Source: Streptomyces sp. NBC_00663 (GTDB taxonomy: Bacteria; Actinomycetota; Actinomycetes; Streptomycetales; Streptomycetaceae). From it: 64,000 nt of DNA. This document shows, one piece after another, positions 55,624 to 64,000 of this stretch. Location of the stretch: positions 1,364,001 to 1,428,000 of the forward strand of contig NZ_CP109027.1 in assembly GCF_036226885.1 (NCBI RefSeq), written 5' to 3'. The notes under the pieces were generated by a model. The model saw only the letters and a list, made by a program, of their open reading frames with translations. It was not told the DNA's origin and ran no database searches. A program made the position numbers and the translations under genes. Within the stretch, counting starts at the first letter, position 1. Each line of letters starts with the position of its first letter.

Positions 55624-56580
55624 TCAGCCGACGGCGACACCCTTCGAGCGGAGGTACGCGACCGGGTCCACGTCCGAGCCGTAGTCCGGCGTGGTGCGGA
55701 TCTCGAAGTGGAGGTGCGGTCCGGTGACGTTGCCGGTGGCGCCGGAGAGGCCGATCTGCTGGCCCTCGGTGACGGTCTGTCCGGACGAGACCGAGAGCGC
55801 GGACAGGTGGGCGTACTGCGCGTAGTAGCCGTCGGCCAGCTTGATGACGACCTGGTTGCCGTACGCGCCGCCCCAGCCGGCGGAGACGACGGTGCCCGCG
55901 GCCACGGCCTTCAGCGAGGTGCCGGTCGGGACGACGAAGTCGGTGCCCGTGTGGTAGCCGCTGGACCACATGCTGCCCGCCGTGTGGTAGGCGGTGCCGA
56001 CGGTGGCGCCGACCACGGGGAGGGTGTAGCCGCTGGAGCCGGCGGTGCTGGTCGACTCGCTGCTCCGGGTGGCCGTCGTCGTGTCCGAGGAGGACGAGGA
56101 CTTCTCGGCACTCGTGGACTTGTCGGAGCTCGCGGACTTCTCCGCGCTCGCCGACTTGTCCGTGCTCGCCGCCGCCTTCTTGCCCAGCGTGAGCTTCAGG
56201 CCCGGGTGGATGAGCGACGGGTCGGACCCGACGGCCTCGCGGTTGTCCGAGTACAGCTTCTTCCAGCCGCCGGTGACGTTCTGCTCGTCGGCGATCTTCG
56301 AGAGGTAGTCGCCCGCCCGCACCGAATAGGTGCGCACGGTCGCGGTGTTCGCGGCACCCTTCTTCTGCGCGGCCTTCTCGGTGGCCGTCTTCTCGACCAC
56401 CGGAAGGGACTGGGCGGCCTTTTCCGAAACCGACTGCGAGACGGACTGCGGGGTGGCCGCGTGGGCGCCGGCGGCACCCATCAGAGGCAGGGCGAGTGCG
56501 GCGCCACCGGTACCGGCGACGGCGATCGAGCGGGTGAGGCGCTGGGACCTCGGGCGGCGGTGCTTACCCTTCGCGGGCAT
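55624..56580 (-). CDS. LysM/M23 peptidase, riboswitch-controlled cell wall hydrolase
   Basis: A 318-residue exported protein. A basic N-terminus and hydrophobic stretch form the signal peptide (ending near AGAHAA, residue 41). A LysM domain follows (YSVRAGDYLSKIADEQNV near 86, LIHPGLKLTLG near 124), then a Lys/Ser-rich repeat linker (about 135-175), and an M23 metallopeptidase domain with the zinc ligands in GYHTGTDFVVP near 209 and GPHLHFEIRT near 290. It should cleave peptide cross-links of peptidoglycan. A c-di-AMP riboswitch lies directly upstream, linking wall remodelling to that second messenger, as known for other Streptomyces wall hydrolases. An upstream open frame runs through the riboswitch and is not used. 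Confidence 0.93.
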   Translation of the reverse strand: MPAKGKHRRPRSQRLTRSIAVAGTGGAALALPLMGAAGAHAATPQSVSQSVSEKAAQSLPVVEKTATEKAAQKKGAANTATVRTYSVRAGDYLSKIADEQNVTGGWKKLYSDNREAVGSDPSLIHPGLKLTLGKKAAASTDKSASAEKSASSDKSTSAEKSSSSSDTTTATRSSESTSTAGSSGYTLPVVGATVGTAYHTAGSMWSSGYHTGTDFVVPTGTSLKAVAAGTVVSAGWGGAYGNQVVIKLADGYYAQYAHLSALSVSSGQTVTEGQQIGLSGATGNVTGPHLHFEIRTTPDYGSDVDPVAYLRSKGVAVG

Positions 56581-56587
56581 GGCGAAT

Positions 56588-56762
56588 TCCTCTCCGGCGC
56601 CTACGAGGTGAGCTGTCGGGTGCGGACTGGAGATGCCCGGACGCACCGAGGTGCGCCTTAACCCCAAGCCTGTTCCGGAAGACCGGCCCAGGCATTCGTA
56701 CCTGTGGGTCCCCCGCTCCTGCCGTTCACGGGTGAGTTGCGCGGATTCCGGGCGGCGGCAGG
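56588..56762 (-). ncRNA. c-di-AMP riboswitch (ydaO/yuaA type)
   Basis: Read on the minus strand, the leader contains the conserved blocks of the ydaO motif in order: GGAATCCGCG, CAGGAGCGGGGGACCCA, TTGGGGTTAAGGC, GCATCTCC, and the 3' signature CCGACAGCTCACCTCGTAGG ending in GCGCCGGAGAGGA, eight bases before the ATG. These blocks match leaders of Streptomyces resuscitation-promoting-factor and M23 peptidase genes. This RNA normally turns expression off when cyclic di-AMP is high. Ends are approximate to within 15 bases. Confidence 0.92.
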
Positions 56763-57059
56763 ATTGGGCGTCCGTCCGGATTGGTGGCGAACGTAAGCGA
56801 GGAAGACGCAAAGGGACAAGTAAGGGGTTCCAGGACGATTGCATTCCTCTTGATCCGCTGTGAATTTCCCGGTCACCCTCCGTGCATTGGTGCCACTTCC
56901 CGAAAGGCAAACCCCAGCATTTGAAGGCGCATTACGTGAACATGACGGACGACGCAGGGTCACCGATATGACGCTCCTCACGTGCCGTTTACACAGCTCC
57001 CCTTATTCCAGAGCGAGTTGGAATGAAGGCCACGGAAGACGCCAATTCGGACAGAAAGC
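56763..57059. other. Promoter region upstream of the riboswitch
   Basis: These 297 bases are clearly more A/T-rich than their surroundings. They should contain the promoter for the riboswitch-peptidase transcript (minus strand) and the end of the GH36 transcript. I see no dyad or coding sequence that I can support here. Confidence 0.4.
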
Positions 57060-59132
57060 TCAGATGCGACGCAGTCGGAGAACTGCCGCATCCAGATCGC
57101 CCCGCAATCCCACCCGCAGCCCGTGATGCTGCAATACGGCACCTCTGAGAATTTCGCCCGTTTCACGGCATTCATACGACGCCGTCGGGTCGAGGCCCCG
57201 CAGGCGCAGCGCCGGGACGGGTTCGCCGTAGTGCTGCGCCTGAAGCCAGGCGAGGACGACGGTCTCGTCCCCGAGGACGTACTGCACGGCGCTCAGTCCG
57301 CCGCTCGGGGCCCGCAGCCGGTACTGCTCGCCGCGTTGCACGAGGGGCCGGATGTCCTTGTAGAGCTCCACCCAGTCGCGGGCCTCGGCGAGCTCCTCCT
57401 CGGTCCACTGCGTGAGGTCGCCGCCGACGCCGAGCACACCGGCCATGGCGCTGACGAAGCGGAAGCGCAGCGAGCTGACCCGGCCGTTGAGCATGGCGTT
57501 CGGACTGTCGGTGACCCAGGCCGCCATCGCGCGCGCGGGGTGGAGCTGGCTGAAGCCGTGCTGGATCGAGAGCCGGTCGAGGGGGTCGGTGTTGTCGGAG
57601 GTCCACACCTGGTCCGTGCGGCTCATCACGCCGAGGTCGATCCGGCCGCCGCCACCTGAGCAGGACTCGAAGGCGACGCCGGGGTGCGCGGCCCGCAGCC
57701 GGTCCAACAGGGCGTAGAAGGCGTGCACATGGTCGACCCAGAGCCGCTGCGGGTAGGACTCGCTCGGCCAGCCCGCATCCGTGAAGCAGCGGTTGAAGTC
57801 CCACTTCACATAGTCGATCGGGGCGCTGGACAGCAGGGCGTCGAGCTGCCCCCAGAGGTACTCCTGGACGTCCTCGCGCGCGAGGTTGAGGACGAGCTGG
57901 TTGCGCAGTTCCGTCCGCTTTCGTCCCGGTTGGAACTGCACCCAGTCCGGGTGTGCCCGGTACAGGTCGCTGTCGGGGTTGACCATCTCGGGCTCGACCC
58001 AGATGCCGAACTGCATGCCGAGGGCGTGCACGGATTCGGCGAGGGGCTTCAGGCCGCCCGGGAAGCGGTCGCGGTTGACCGTCCAGTCGCCGAGTCCGGC
58101 GCGGTCGCTGGTACGGGCGCCGAACCAGCCGTCGTCGACCACGAACAACTCGACGCCGATGGCCGCGGCCCGCCGCGCGAGGGCTTCCTGCTGCTCCTCC
58201 GAGATGTCGAACTCGGTGGCCTCCCAGGAGTTGAACAGCACCGGCCGGTCCTGCTCCGCGTCCGGGATGACGTAGGCCCGCTGGTAGGCGTGCCACGCGC
58301 GACTGGCGCCGCCGAACCCGCCCTCGCTCCACAGACCGGCGAAGACGGGCGTGGTGAACGACTCGCCCGCCACGAGGCGCAGCAGCCCCGAGTCGTCGTA
58401 TCCGGCACCGCCGGTGATCTGCACGCGCGCGTCGGGGAGCTGGGCCACCGCGATCCGCCAGGAGCCGGACCAGCCGAGGGCGCAGCCGTAGACCTCGCCG
58501 CGCTCCTCGGTGGCGTCGGAGTCGAGGGCGACCCAGGGCAGGTGCTGGTGGCCGGTGTGGCCGCGGCGGCTGCCGATGACCTTCTCACCGTAGGTGAGGG
58601 GGGAGCGTACGAGCCGGGACTCGGCGGCCCAGCGGCCGTGCAGCTGGGAGAGCCGCCAGTCCTCACGGTCGGGCAGGGTCCAGGTGGCGGAGTCCGCGCG
58701 GAGCAGCTCCAGGGCGTCCGCTCCCTGGTTCTCCAGGGTCGTCCAGCGCTCCACCACATCGCCGCGCATCCGGTAGTGCAGCGTAATGACGAGCCCACCG
58801 TCCCGGAACCGCAGCCGCAGCTCCTCGGCGTCGGTCTCGTACGTCTCGAAGCTCCACTCGGTGCCACGGCCCGCGTCGGTGCGCACCGACAGCGCGGGCC
58901 GGACGAAGCGGGGGCCGCCCTCGACCGGGTACTCCTCGCGTCCGTCGAGCGGGGACTCGAAGGGCCAGTAGTCGGGCAGCGGACGGACCGCGAGGGCCTC
59001 GGCGTCGGCCAGCGTGATCGCCGGCCCCCAGTGCAGATGCAGCAGCTCGTCGGCCTCGGTGAGGTGGACGGCGTAGCTGCTGGCGGGCCCGGTCAGGAGC
59101 CAGGTGCGGCCGTTGGGGGCGATCTCCAGCAT
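57060..59132 (-). CDS. Alpha-galactosidase, glycoside hydrolase family 36
   Basis: A 690-residue cytoplasmic enzyme without signal peptide that releases terminal alpha-galactose from oligosaccharides. The N-terminal beta-supersandwich is followed by the catalytic barrel: FNSWEATEFDISEEQQEALA near 300-319, FVVDDGWFGAR near 329, the nucleophile in DYVKWDFNRC near 445, SCSGGGGRIDLG near 490, and the acid/base aspartate in QVWTSDNTDPLDR near 510. The length is usual for GH36. A 16-bp dyad about 33 bp upstream may be a GntR-type operator. It could process galactosides released from pectin side chains by neighbouring systems, though it does not share their operon. Confidence 0.95.
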   Translation of the reverse strand: MLEIAPNGRTWLLTGPASSYAVHLTEADELLHLHWGPAITLADAEALAVRPLPDYWPFESPLDGREEYPVEGGPRFVRPALSVRTDAGRGTEWSFETYETDAEELRLRFRDGGLVITLHYRMRGDVVERWTTLENQGADALELLRADSATWTLPDREDWRLSQLHGRWAAESRLVRSPLTYGEKVIGSRRGHTGHQHLPWVALDSDATEERGEVYGCALGWSGSWRIAVAQLPDARVQITGGAGYDDSGLLRLVAGESFTTPVFAGLWSEGGFGGASRAWHAYQRAYVIPDAEQDRPVLFNSWEATEFDISEEQQEALARRAAAIGVELFVVDDGWFGARTSDRAGLGDWTVNRDRFPGGLKPLAESVHALGMQFGIWVEPEMVNPDSDLYRAHPDWVQFQPGRKRTELRNQLVLNLAREDVQEYLWGQLDALLSSAPIDYVKWDFNRCFTDAGWPSESYPQRLWVDHVHAFYALLDRLRAAHPGVAFESCSGGGGRIDLGVMSRTDQVWTSDNTDPLDRLSIQHGFSQLHPARAMAAWVTDSPNAMLNGRVSSLRFRFVSAMAGVLGVGGDLTQWTEEELAEARDWVELYKDIRPLVQRGEQYRLRAPSGGLSAVQYVLGDETVVLAWLQAQHYGEPVPALRLRGLDPTASYECRETGEILRGAVLQHHGLRVGLRGDLDAAVLRLRRI

Positions 59133-59164
59133 GGAACCTCACAGATGCGAACAGGGTCGAACAG

Positions 59165-59180
59165 TGGTACTCAAGTACCA
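59165..59180 (-). promoter_or_regulatory. Dyad upstream of the alpha-galactosidase gene
   Basis: TGGTACTCAAGTACCA has perfect 7-bp arms around CA. It lies 33 bp before the GH36 start and 131 bp before the divergent phosphatase gene. The form suits a GntR-type sugar regulator, which is not encoded nearby. Confidence 0.6.
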
Positions 59181-59310
59181 ACATCATCAAGGGCCGGGGG
59201 CCCTGGATGCAACGCCTGTGGACAACTCATTGCCCCAGGAACCCATGTCGTATCGTCGGAGGGTGCCCGTCGGCGAGCCGCGGCGACGGCGCCGACTGCG
59301 AGGAGCCCCC

Positions 59311-60108
59311 GTGACGCAGCAGATCCCGTCGACCGAACCCGAGCTGACCGGAGTCCGCAACTTCCGTGACGTGGGCGGTCTGCCGACCGAGGACGGCCGG
59401 CGGGTGCGGTACGGGGTGCTGTTCCGCAGCGGCCATCTCGCACACGCCACCGACGAGGACGCCGCGTTCCTGGACTCCCTGGGCCTGCACACGATCTTCG
59501 ACTTCCGCAACGCGTCGGACCAGAAGCTGGAGGGCCCCGACGTCGAGCTGGCGGGTGTGCGCAATGTGAACCTGCCGCTGAGCGACCCGGCGGACGGCTC
59601 CGAGTTCTGGAAGATGGTCCGGGACGGCGAGATCGAGCAGCTGCGCGAGATCCTCGGCGACAACAAGGCGGCGAACCGGATGATCGCCTCCTACCGGAAG
59701 ATCGTGAAGGAGCGCACCGCCGAGCACGCGCGCGTGCTGCACTCCCTCGCCGAGGACAGCGTGCCCGCGCTGATGCACTGCGCGGCGGGCAAGGACCGCG
59801 CGGGCCTGTCGATAGCGGTGACCCTGCTGGCGCTCGGTGTGGAGCGGGAGGCGATCGTCGCCGACTACCTGGAGTCCAACGCCAAGCACCGTCGCTACAA
59901 GGTGCACCGCAGCAGCAGCTCGGCCGCCGCGTACTCCCCCGAGGTCATGGAGCTGCTCGCGCCGCTCTTCGACGCGCGCGCCGAATATCTGCGGGCCGCC
60001 TTCGAGACCATCGAGGAGACCTGGGGCGACGTCGACACCTATCTGGAGCAGGGTCTCGGCGTCACCCCGGAGATCCGGGAGCGGCTGCGCGAGCGCCTGC
60101 TCGACTGA
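59311..60108 (+). CDS. Tyrosine-protein phosphatase (Y_phosphatase3 family)
   Basis: A 265-residue dual-specificity-type phosphatase. The substrate-side motif is GVRNFRDVGGLPTEDGRRVR near residues 11-30, the general-acid region is FDFRNASDQ near 62, and the catalytic P-loop is MHCAAGKDRAGLSIAV near 152 (HCxxGKDR), with cysteine 154 as approximate nucleophile. Mycobacterial PtpB is a member of the family. The GTG start has GAGGAG seven bases upstream. It is divergent from the alpha-galactosidase and converges with the small membrane protein gene four bases beyond its stop. Its substrate is unknown. Confidence 0.92.
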   Translation: MTQQIPSTEPELTGVRNFRDVGGLPTEDGRRVRYGVLFRSGHLAHATDEDAAFLDSLGLHTIFDFRNASDQKLEGPDVELAGVRNVNLPLSDPADGSEFWKMVRDGEIEQLREILGDNKAANRMIASYRKIVKERTAEHARVLHSLAEDSVPALMHCAAGKDRAGLSIAVTLLALGVEREAIVADYLESNAKHRRYKVHRSSSSAAAYSPEVMELLAPLFDARAEYLRAAFETIEETWGDVDTYLEQGLGVTPEIRERLRERLLD

Positions 60109-60112
60109 CGCT

Positions 60113-60235
60113 TCACTGCCCGGCGCCCACCTCGAAGAGCAGGTAGACGAAGGCCGCGAACACATGCCCGGCGGCGATGTAGATGATCAGCCGTACCCAC
60201 AGGGCTCGCGGGAACTTCTCCTCCATGTCGGTCAT
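60113..60235 (-). CDS. Small membrane protein (DUF6126-like)
   Basis: A 40-residue protein: a charged N-terminus (MTDMEEKFPRALW), one transmembrane helix (VRLIIYIAAGHVFAAFVYLL, residues 14-33), and a short tail. It matches the small DUF6126 proteins often found directly after XRE-cupin regulators in Streptomyces. Its ATG overlaps the regulator's stop (ATGA), so the pair is translated together. The function is unknown; an interaction with the regulator or with a transporter is possible. It is short enough to be missed by automatic annotation. Confidence 0.8.
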   Translation of the reverse strand: MTDMEEKFPRALWVRLIIYIAAGHVFAAFVYLLFEVGAGQ

Positions 60236-60843
60236 GGCGTCTCTCCAGGGGTGGGGCCCAGGCACAGGGTGGCCGTGGGGCTCTGCAACAGGGTGTGGAC
60301 GAACAGCAGCTCGGTCCCGTCGGGGTCCTGGGCCGCGAGGCGGTGCGGGGTGAGCGAGTCGAAGTGCGCGCTGTCGCCCGGGCCGAGAAGGTGCGTCGCG
60401 TCCCCGAGGCGGAGCCTGAGTCGGCCGCGCAGGACGTACAGCCACTCCTCGCCGGGATGCACGCGCACGATGTCGCCCTGTGAGCCGTACGGCACCTGCA
60501 CCCGCAGCGCCTGCATGCCGCGCCCGGCCGCACCGGCCTGCCAGTAGGTCCAGCCGCCCGCGGCGGTCGGTTCCATGTCGGCGGCGCGCACCACGGCGTC
60601 CCGCTCGGCGACCGTCTCGCCGAGCAGTTCGGAGACGGTCGTACCGTAGATACGGGCGAGCGCGAGCAGCATCGGCAGCGAGGGCTGGCGCTGCCCGGTC
60701 TCCAGCCGGGACAGATGCGCGGGCGAGAGCCCGGCGGCCCGGGCGGCGGCCTCCAGGGTGAGGGAGGCGCGGCGCCGCAGCGCACGCAGTTGCGGTGCGA
60801 CGGCGGGCAGGGCGTCGGCCGCCTCTGATTCCGGAGAGCTCAT
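60232..60843 (-). CDS. XRE family regulator with cupin domain
   Basis: A 203-residue protein with an N-terminal helix-turn-helix (LRALRRRASLTLEAAARAAG, then LSPAHLSRLETGQRQPSLPM, residues about 19-58) and a C-terminal cupin (HPGEEWLYVLRGRLRLRLGD near 130, GPGDSAHFDSLTPHRLAA near 155). The start at 60843 (SSPESEAADAL) is used; one three codons earlier is equally possible. A 15-bp perfect dyad and related half-sites lie 20-55 bp upstream and suggest autoregulation. It is coupled to the 40-residue membrane protein gene. Confidence 0.9.
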   Translation of the reverse strand: MSSPESEAADALPAVAPQLRALRRRASLTLEAAARAAGLSPAHLSRLETGQRQPSLPMLLALARIYGTTVSELLGETVAERDAVVRAADMEPTAAGGWTYWQAGAAGRGMQALRVQVPYGSQGDIVRVHPGEEWLYVLRGRLRLRLGDATHLLGPGDSAHFDSLTPHRLAAQDPDGTELLFVHTLLQSPTATLCLGPTPGETP

Positions 60844-60864
60844 GCTCTCCATTCAGCCGGATGC

Positions 60865-60899
60865 TTGCCTCCAGGGCAATTTTCTTGCCTCAGAGGCAA
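60865..60899 (-). promoter_or_regulatory. Two dyads of TTGCC/GGCAA half-sites before the XRE-cupin gene
   Basis: TTGCCTCAGAGGCAA (60885-60899) is perfect around a central A. TTGCCTCCAGGGCAA (60865-60879) is an imperfect copy exactly 20 bp away, about two helix turns. A further GAGGCAA half-site lies at 60906-60912. The array suits cooperative binding by the XRE regulator. Confidence 0.75.
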
Positions 60900-60932
60900 A
60901 CCGGCGAGGCAAACCGCTGTCTCCTCCAAGGG

Positions 60933-62318
60933 CTACCTGTTGGCCACCGCCTGCTTCACCAGCGTCTTGCCGAAATCCCACATCAGCCCGCCCCCACCAT
61001 GGGCGTCATCCATGATCTCCGTGAAGGCCTCGACGAACCGGTCCACCTCCCGCTCCCCCACGGTCAGCGGCGGGATCAGCTTGATCACCTCCAGGTGGTC
61101 GCCGGAGACCTGGGTGAGGATCCGGTGCCGCTGGAGCAGCGGTACGACGACCATCTGGGCGAACAGGCCCTTGCGCGCGGCCTGGAGCATGGTCCAACGG
61201 CTGCGCAGCCCGAGCGACTTGGGCCGCCCGAACTCGATGCCGACCATGAGACCCCGGCCGCGGACGTCGGCGAGCAGCTCGTACTTGTCGACGAGCGCCC
61301 CGAGCCGGGACTTGAGCAGCTCGCCGGTCACCCGGGCGTTGGCGACGATCTGCTCGTTCTCCATCACGGACAGGACCGCCAGGCCCGCCGCCATGGCCTG
61401 CGCGTTGGAGCCGAAGCTCGCCGAGTGGACCAGGACGCGGTCGATCGACGAGTAGACCTTCTTGAAGATCCAGTCCTTGCCGAGCGTGGCGCCCACCGGG
61501 ACGTACCCGCCGGACAGTGCCTTGGCGACGCACACCAGGTCGGGCTCGACGCCGTCCTCGTGCTGGTAGGCGTAGAAGTCGCCGGTCCGCCCGAGGCCCG
61601 TCTGCACCTCGTCCGCGATGAGGAGCGCCTTGTGCCTGTGGAGCAGCTCCTGGGCGGCGCGCAGATAGCCGGGCGGGGTCTCGTGGACGCCCTTGCCCTG
61701 GATCGGCTCGACGATCAGGGCGGCGACGTCGCCCTTCTTCAACTCCCTTGCCAGGGCGTCGAGATCACCGAGGGGTACGGCCGTGTCGGGCAGCAGCGGG
61801 GCGAAGCCGTCGCGGAAGCCGTCCTCGCCGTTGACCGACAGGGAGCCGGTGGTGAGCCCGTGGAAGGCGTGCTCGCAGTAGAGGACGCGGGGCTTGCCGG
61901 TGGCGCGGCGGGCGAACTTCAGGGCGGTCTCCACCGCCTCGGTGCCGCTGTTGCCGAAGAACACCCGGTCCAGATGCGGGCTGTACGCGAGCAGCTTCTC
62001 CGCCAGCAGCCCGGGCAGCGGCTGGCAGTCGAAGCGGGTGAGGTCGGCGAGCTGGGCGTCGAGGACGTCGTGCAGCGCCTTGCGGACGACGGGGTGATGG
62101 CGGCCCAGGCCCATCACCCCGAACCCGGCGAGCATGTCCAGGTAGTCGTTGCCGTCCGCGTCCCAGAAGTAGGCGCCCTCGGCCCGCTCGTAGACCTTGT
62201 CGAAACCGATGGTGTGCAACATGCGCGGGAGCTGGTGGTTCAGGTACTTGGTGTGCAGTTCGTAGCGCTCGGCTCCGCGCTCGGCGAGGAGTCTGCCGAG
62301 ATCGAACTCGGTGGTCAT
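60933..62318 (-). CDS. hpnO: Hopanoid biosynthesis-associated class III aminotransferase
   Basis: A 461-residue PLP aminotransferase of class III. Marks are the start [20 protein letters not shown] near residues 24-43, [19 protein letters not shown] near 118, [12 protein letters not shown] near 208, and [18 protein letters not shown] near 246; the PLP lysine is in [14 protein letters not shown] near 275. The N-terminal segment is characteristic of HpnO, which makes aminobacteriohopanetriol from a hopanoid precursor. It follows dxs with an ATGA overlap, the usual order at the end of Streptomyces hopanoid clusters. The enzyme would act at the membrane on lipid substrates although it has no membrane segment. 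Confidence 0.88.
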   Translation of the reverse strand: MTTEFDLGRLLAERGAERYELHTKYLNHQLPRMLHTIGFDKVYERAEGAYFWDADGNDYLDMLAGFGVMGLGRHHPVVRKALHDVLDAQLADLTRFDCQPLPGLLAEKLLAYSPHLDRVFFGNSGTEAVETALKFARRATGKPRVLYCEHAFHGLTTGSLSVNGEDGFRDGFAPLLPDTAVPLGDLDALARELKKGDVAALIVEPIQGKGVHETPPGYLRAAQELLHRHKALLIADEVQTGLGRTGDFYAYQHEDGVEPDLVCVAKALSGGYVPVGATLGKDWIFKKVYSSIDRVLVHSASFGSNAQAMAAGLAVLSVMENEQIVANARVTGELLKSRLGALVDKYELLADVRGRGLMVGIEFGRPKSLGLRSRWTMLQAARKGLFAQMVVVPLLQRHRILTQVSGDHLEVIKLIPPLTVGEREVDRFVEAFTEIMDDAHGGGGLMWDFGKTLVKQAVANR

Positions 62319-64000
62319 TCGGGTTTCTCCTTGACTGGGCCGTCGGCCTGTTCGGTACGGGCCAGCGCGTCCTCGGCCTCCTTGACGGCCAGCGCGTCCT
62401 CCGCCTCCTTGACCGCCAGCGTCTCCTCGGCCTCCTTGACGGCGAGGCTCGCGCTGATCCGGCCGGCGACCTCGACCGGGGTGAGCCCGATGTCGGCGAG
62501 CACCTCGCCCCGTTTGGCGTGCGCGAGGAACTGCTCCGGAATCCCGAACCGCCGTACCGGTACGTCGACTTCGGCGTCCCCCAGCGCCAGCGCGACCGCC
62601 GCGCCGACGCCGGCCGCACGGCTGTTGTCCTCGACGACGGCCACCAGACGGTGTCCGGCGGCGAGGCCGGGCAGCGCCGGGTCGACGGGCTTGATCCAAC
62701 GCGGGTCGACGACCGTGCAGTTGATGCCACGGGCCTCCAGCAGCTCGGCCGCCTGGAGGCAGACGGGTGCCATGACGCCGACGGCGACGAGGAGGACGTC
62801 CGGCTCCCCCGCGCCGCGGTGCAGGACGTCCATGCCGCCCACGTGGTCGACCGCCTCGATCGACGGCCCGACGGCCTCCTTCGGGAAGCGCACCAGCGTC
62901 GGCGCGTCGTCCACCGCGACGGCCTCCCTGAGCTGCGCCCGCAGCTGGTCGGCGTCGCGCGGCGCGGCGATCCGCAGCCCCGGCACGACCTGGAGGATCG
63001 ACATGTCCCACATCCCGTTGTGGGAGGCCCCGTCGACACCCGTGACGCCCGCCCGGTCCAGGACGAAGGTCACCCCGCAGCGATGCAGGGCGACATCCAT
63101 CAGCAACTGGTCGAAGGCACGGTTGAGGAAGGTCGCGTACACGGCGACGACGGGATGCAGTCCGCCGGTCGCGAGCCCGGCCGCCGACACGGCCGCGTGC
63201 TGCTCGGCGATGCCGACGTCCCACACCCGGTCCGGGAAGCGTTCGGCGAACTTGCCGAGTCCCACCGGGTGCAGCATGGCCGCCGTGATCGCCACGACGT
63301 CCTCCCGCTCCTCCCCGATCCTGACGATCTCGTCGCCGAACACCGAGGTCCAGGACGGCCCGTTGGAGGGGGCGAGGGGCTCGCAGGTGAGTGGGTCCAT
63401 CACACCGACGGTGTGGAAGTGGTCCTCCTCGTGGGCGAGGGCGGGTTCGTAGCCGCGCCCCTTCTCCGTGAGGCAGTGGATGAGCACCGGCCCGTGGAAG
63501 CGTTTCGCCCGCCGCAGTGCCGACTCGACGGCCCCGATGTCGTGTCCGTCGATCGGGCCGACGTACTTGAGGCCCAGGTCCTCGAAGAGCCCCTGCGGCG
63601 CGAAGGCGTCCTTGAAGCCCTTCTTCGCGCCGTGGAGTGCCTCGTAGACGGTGGTGCCGATGACAGGGGTGCGCTGGAGGACGTTCTTCCCCCAGGCCAG
63701 CACCCGTTCGTAGCTGTCGGTCGTGCGCAGGGTGGCCAGGTGGTTGGCGAGGCCGCCGATGGTCGGCGCGTAGGAGCGCTCGTTGTCGTTGACGACGATG
63801 ATCAGCGGCCGGTCCTTGGCGGCCGCGATGTTGTTCAGCGCCTCCCAGGCCATACCGCCGGTGAGTGCGCCATCGCCGATGACCGCGACCACGTGGCCCT
63901 TCTCGCCCTGCACCTGGCGGGCCTTGGCGAGTCCGTCGGCCCAGCCGAGCGCGGTGGAGGCGTGGCTGTTCTCGACGATGTCGTGCTCGGACTCCTCGCG
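62315..64000 (-). CDS. dxs: 1-deoxy-D-xylulose-5-phosphate synthase, 5' end cut by window
   Basis: The C-terminal 561 residues of the thiamine-diphosphate enzyme that starts the MEP isoprenoid pathway (pyruvate plus glyceraldehyde 3-phosphate). The visible part starts in [20 protein letters not shown], then [18 protein letters not shown] with the ThDP-binding GDG, and later [20 protein letters not shown], the pyrimidine-domain signature. The gene continues beyond the right edge. Unusually, the protein ends with three exact-length nine-residue repeats (LAVKEAED/E plus A/E-L/T) and an acidic tail that standard Dxs lacks. It is coupled to hpnO and is probably the hopanoid-cluster paralogue that boosts precursor supply. 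Confidence 0.95.
   Translation of the reverse strand, partial: REESEHDIVENSHASTALGWADGLAKARQVQGEKGHVVAVIGDGALTGGMAWEALNNIAAAKDRPLIIVVNDNERSYAPTIGGLANHLATLRTTDSYERVLAWGKNVLQRTPVIGTTVYEALHGAKKGFKDAFAPQGLFEDLGLKYVGPIDGHDIGAVESALRRAKRFHGPVLIHCLTEKGRGYEPALAHEEDHFHTVGVMDPLTCEPLAPSNGPSWTSVFGDEIVRIGEEREDVVAITAAMLHPVGLGKFAERFPDRVWDVGIAEQHAAVSAAGLATGGLHPVVAVYATFLNRAFDQLLMDVALHRCGVTFVLDRAGVTGVDGASHNGMWDMSILQVVPGLRIAAPRDADQLRAQLREAVAVDDAPTLVRFPKEAVGPSIEAVDHVGGMDVLHRGAGEPDVLLVAVGVMAPVCLQAAELLEARGINCTVVDPRWIKPVDPALPGLAAGHRLVAVVEDNSRAAGVGAAVALALGDAEVDVPVRRFGIPEQFLAHAKRGEVLADIGLTPVEVAGRISASLAVKEAEETLAVKEAEDALAVKEAEDALARTEQADGPVKEKPE
62364..62444. repeat. Three 27-bp tandem repeats in the dxs 3' end
   Basis: Three adjacent 27-bp units start at 62364, 62391 and 62418, differing at one to four positions. 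They encode nine-residue heptad-like repeats rich in Ala, Val, Lys and Glu. The period keeps the frame. Confidence 0.9.

Noticed and set aside
60795..63452. A very long open frame on the plus strand, opposite hpnO and dxs.
   Set aside because: Its translation has the His/Arg/Asp/Gly/Val-rich pattern of antisense frames in high-GC DNA and no recognisable domain. The minus-strand genes are unmistakable.

Overview
The window is high-GC actinobacterial chromosome, almost certainly Streptomyces or a close relative. The third codon position is strongly G/C. There is a cvn 'conservon' operon, an LAXTG surface protein, a c-di-AMP (ydaO-type) riboswitch before a LysM/M23 peptidase, hopanoid genes (hpnO, dxs), a tRNA-Pro(GGG) without encoded CCA, and many ATGA start/stop overlaps. 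No transposase, integrase, CRISPR array or replication origin was seen.

Region 1 (1-2761): a 5'-cut glutamine-synthetase-like gene is coupled to an amidohydrolase (the two halves of fungal FluG as separate genes), then a NUDIX-like gene. Region 2 (2781-22570) is the most unusual part, a complete exo/cell-surface polysaccharide locus. It holds galE, a GH15 hydrolase, a lipoprotein with a glycosidase-like look, and a tightly coupled ten-gene plus-strand operon: Wzz-like, HPr-kinase-like, GT4, RtcB-like, APH-like kinase, Wzy, Wzx, formyltransferase, PIG-L deacetylase and PglC-like phosphoglycosyl transferase. Opposite to it lie an aminotransferase/4,6-dehydratase fusion and an LCP ligase, followed by a TetR gene. 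Four copies of one 29-bp imperfect dyad, each 20-22 nt downstream of TTGAC(G/T), sit before galE, before the GH15 gene (two copies) and between the fusion gene and tetR. I read these as one TetR-controlled regulon. The predicted pathway makes a 4-amino-4,6-dideoxy sugar, may N-formylate it, loads it on a lipid carrier, extends, flips and polymerises it, and attaches it to the envelope. The RtcB-like, HprK-like and APH-like proteins have no standard place in this pathway and are the best candidates for new biochemistry.

Region 3 (22571-36751): an LAXTG surface protein; an EamA exporter with a divergent LysR; a GH43-like enzyme; a LacI repressor divergent from a Gfo/Idh/MocA oxidoreductase with two identical operators; tRNA-Pro; an MFS exporter; MmcQ, GNAT and XRE-cupin genes; a LysR gene behind the threonine-degradation pair tdh-kbl; and a GPP34 gene. 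Region 4 (36752-48933): the cvnABCD operon with a GAF gene, a histidine phosphatase, a metallo-beta-lactamase-fold hydrolase, a MOSC protein, an amino-acid dehydrogenase, a TetR gene, a broken SIMPL-domain gene and an SGNH hydrolase.

Region 5 (49046-59310): a four-gene, coupled, secreted rhamnogalacturonan-degrading operon (PL26-like, SGNH esterase, PL11, DUF6250) with a LacI-type operator; the riboswitch-controlled peptidase; and a GH36 alpha-galactosidase. Region 6 (59311-64000): a tyrosine phosphatase, an XRE-cupin regulator with a 40-residue membrane protein, and the 3' end of a hopanoid operon (dxs, cut by the window, then hpnO).

All family calls come from reading motifs and overall protein appearance. 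No database search was possible. Residue positions are approximate unless given as exact.
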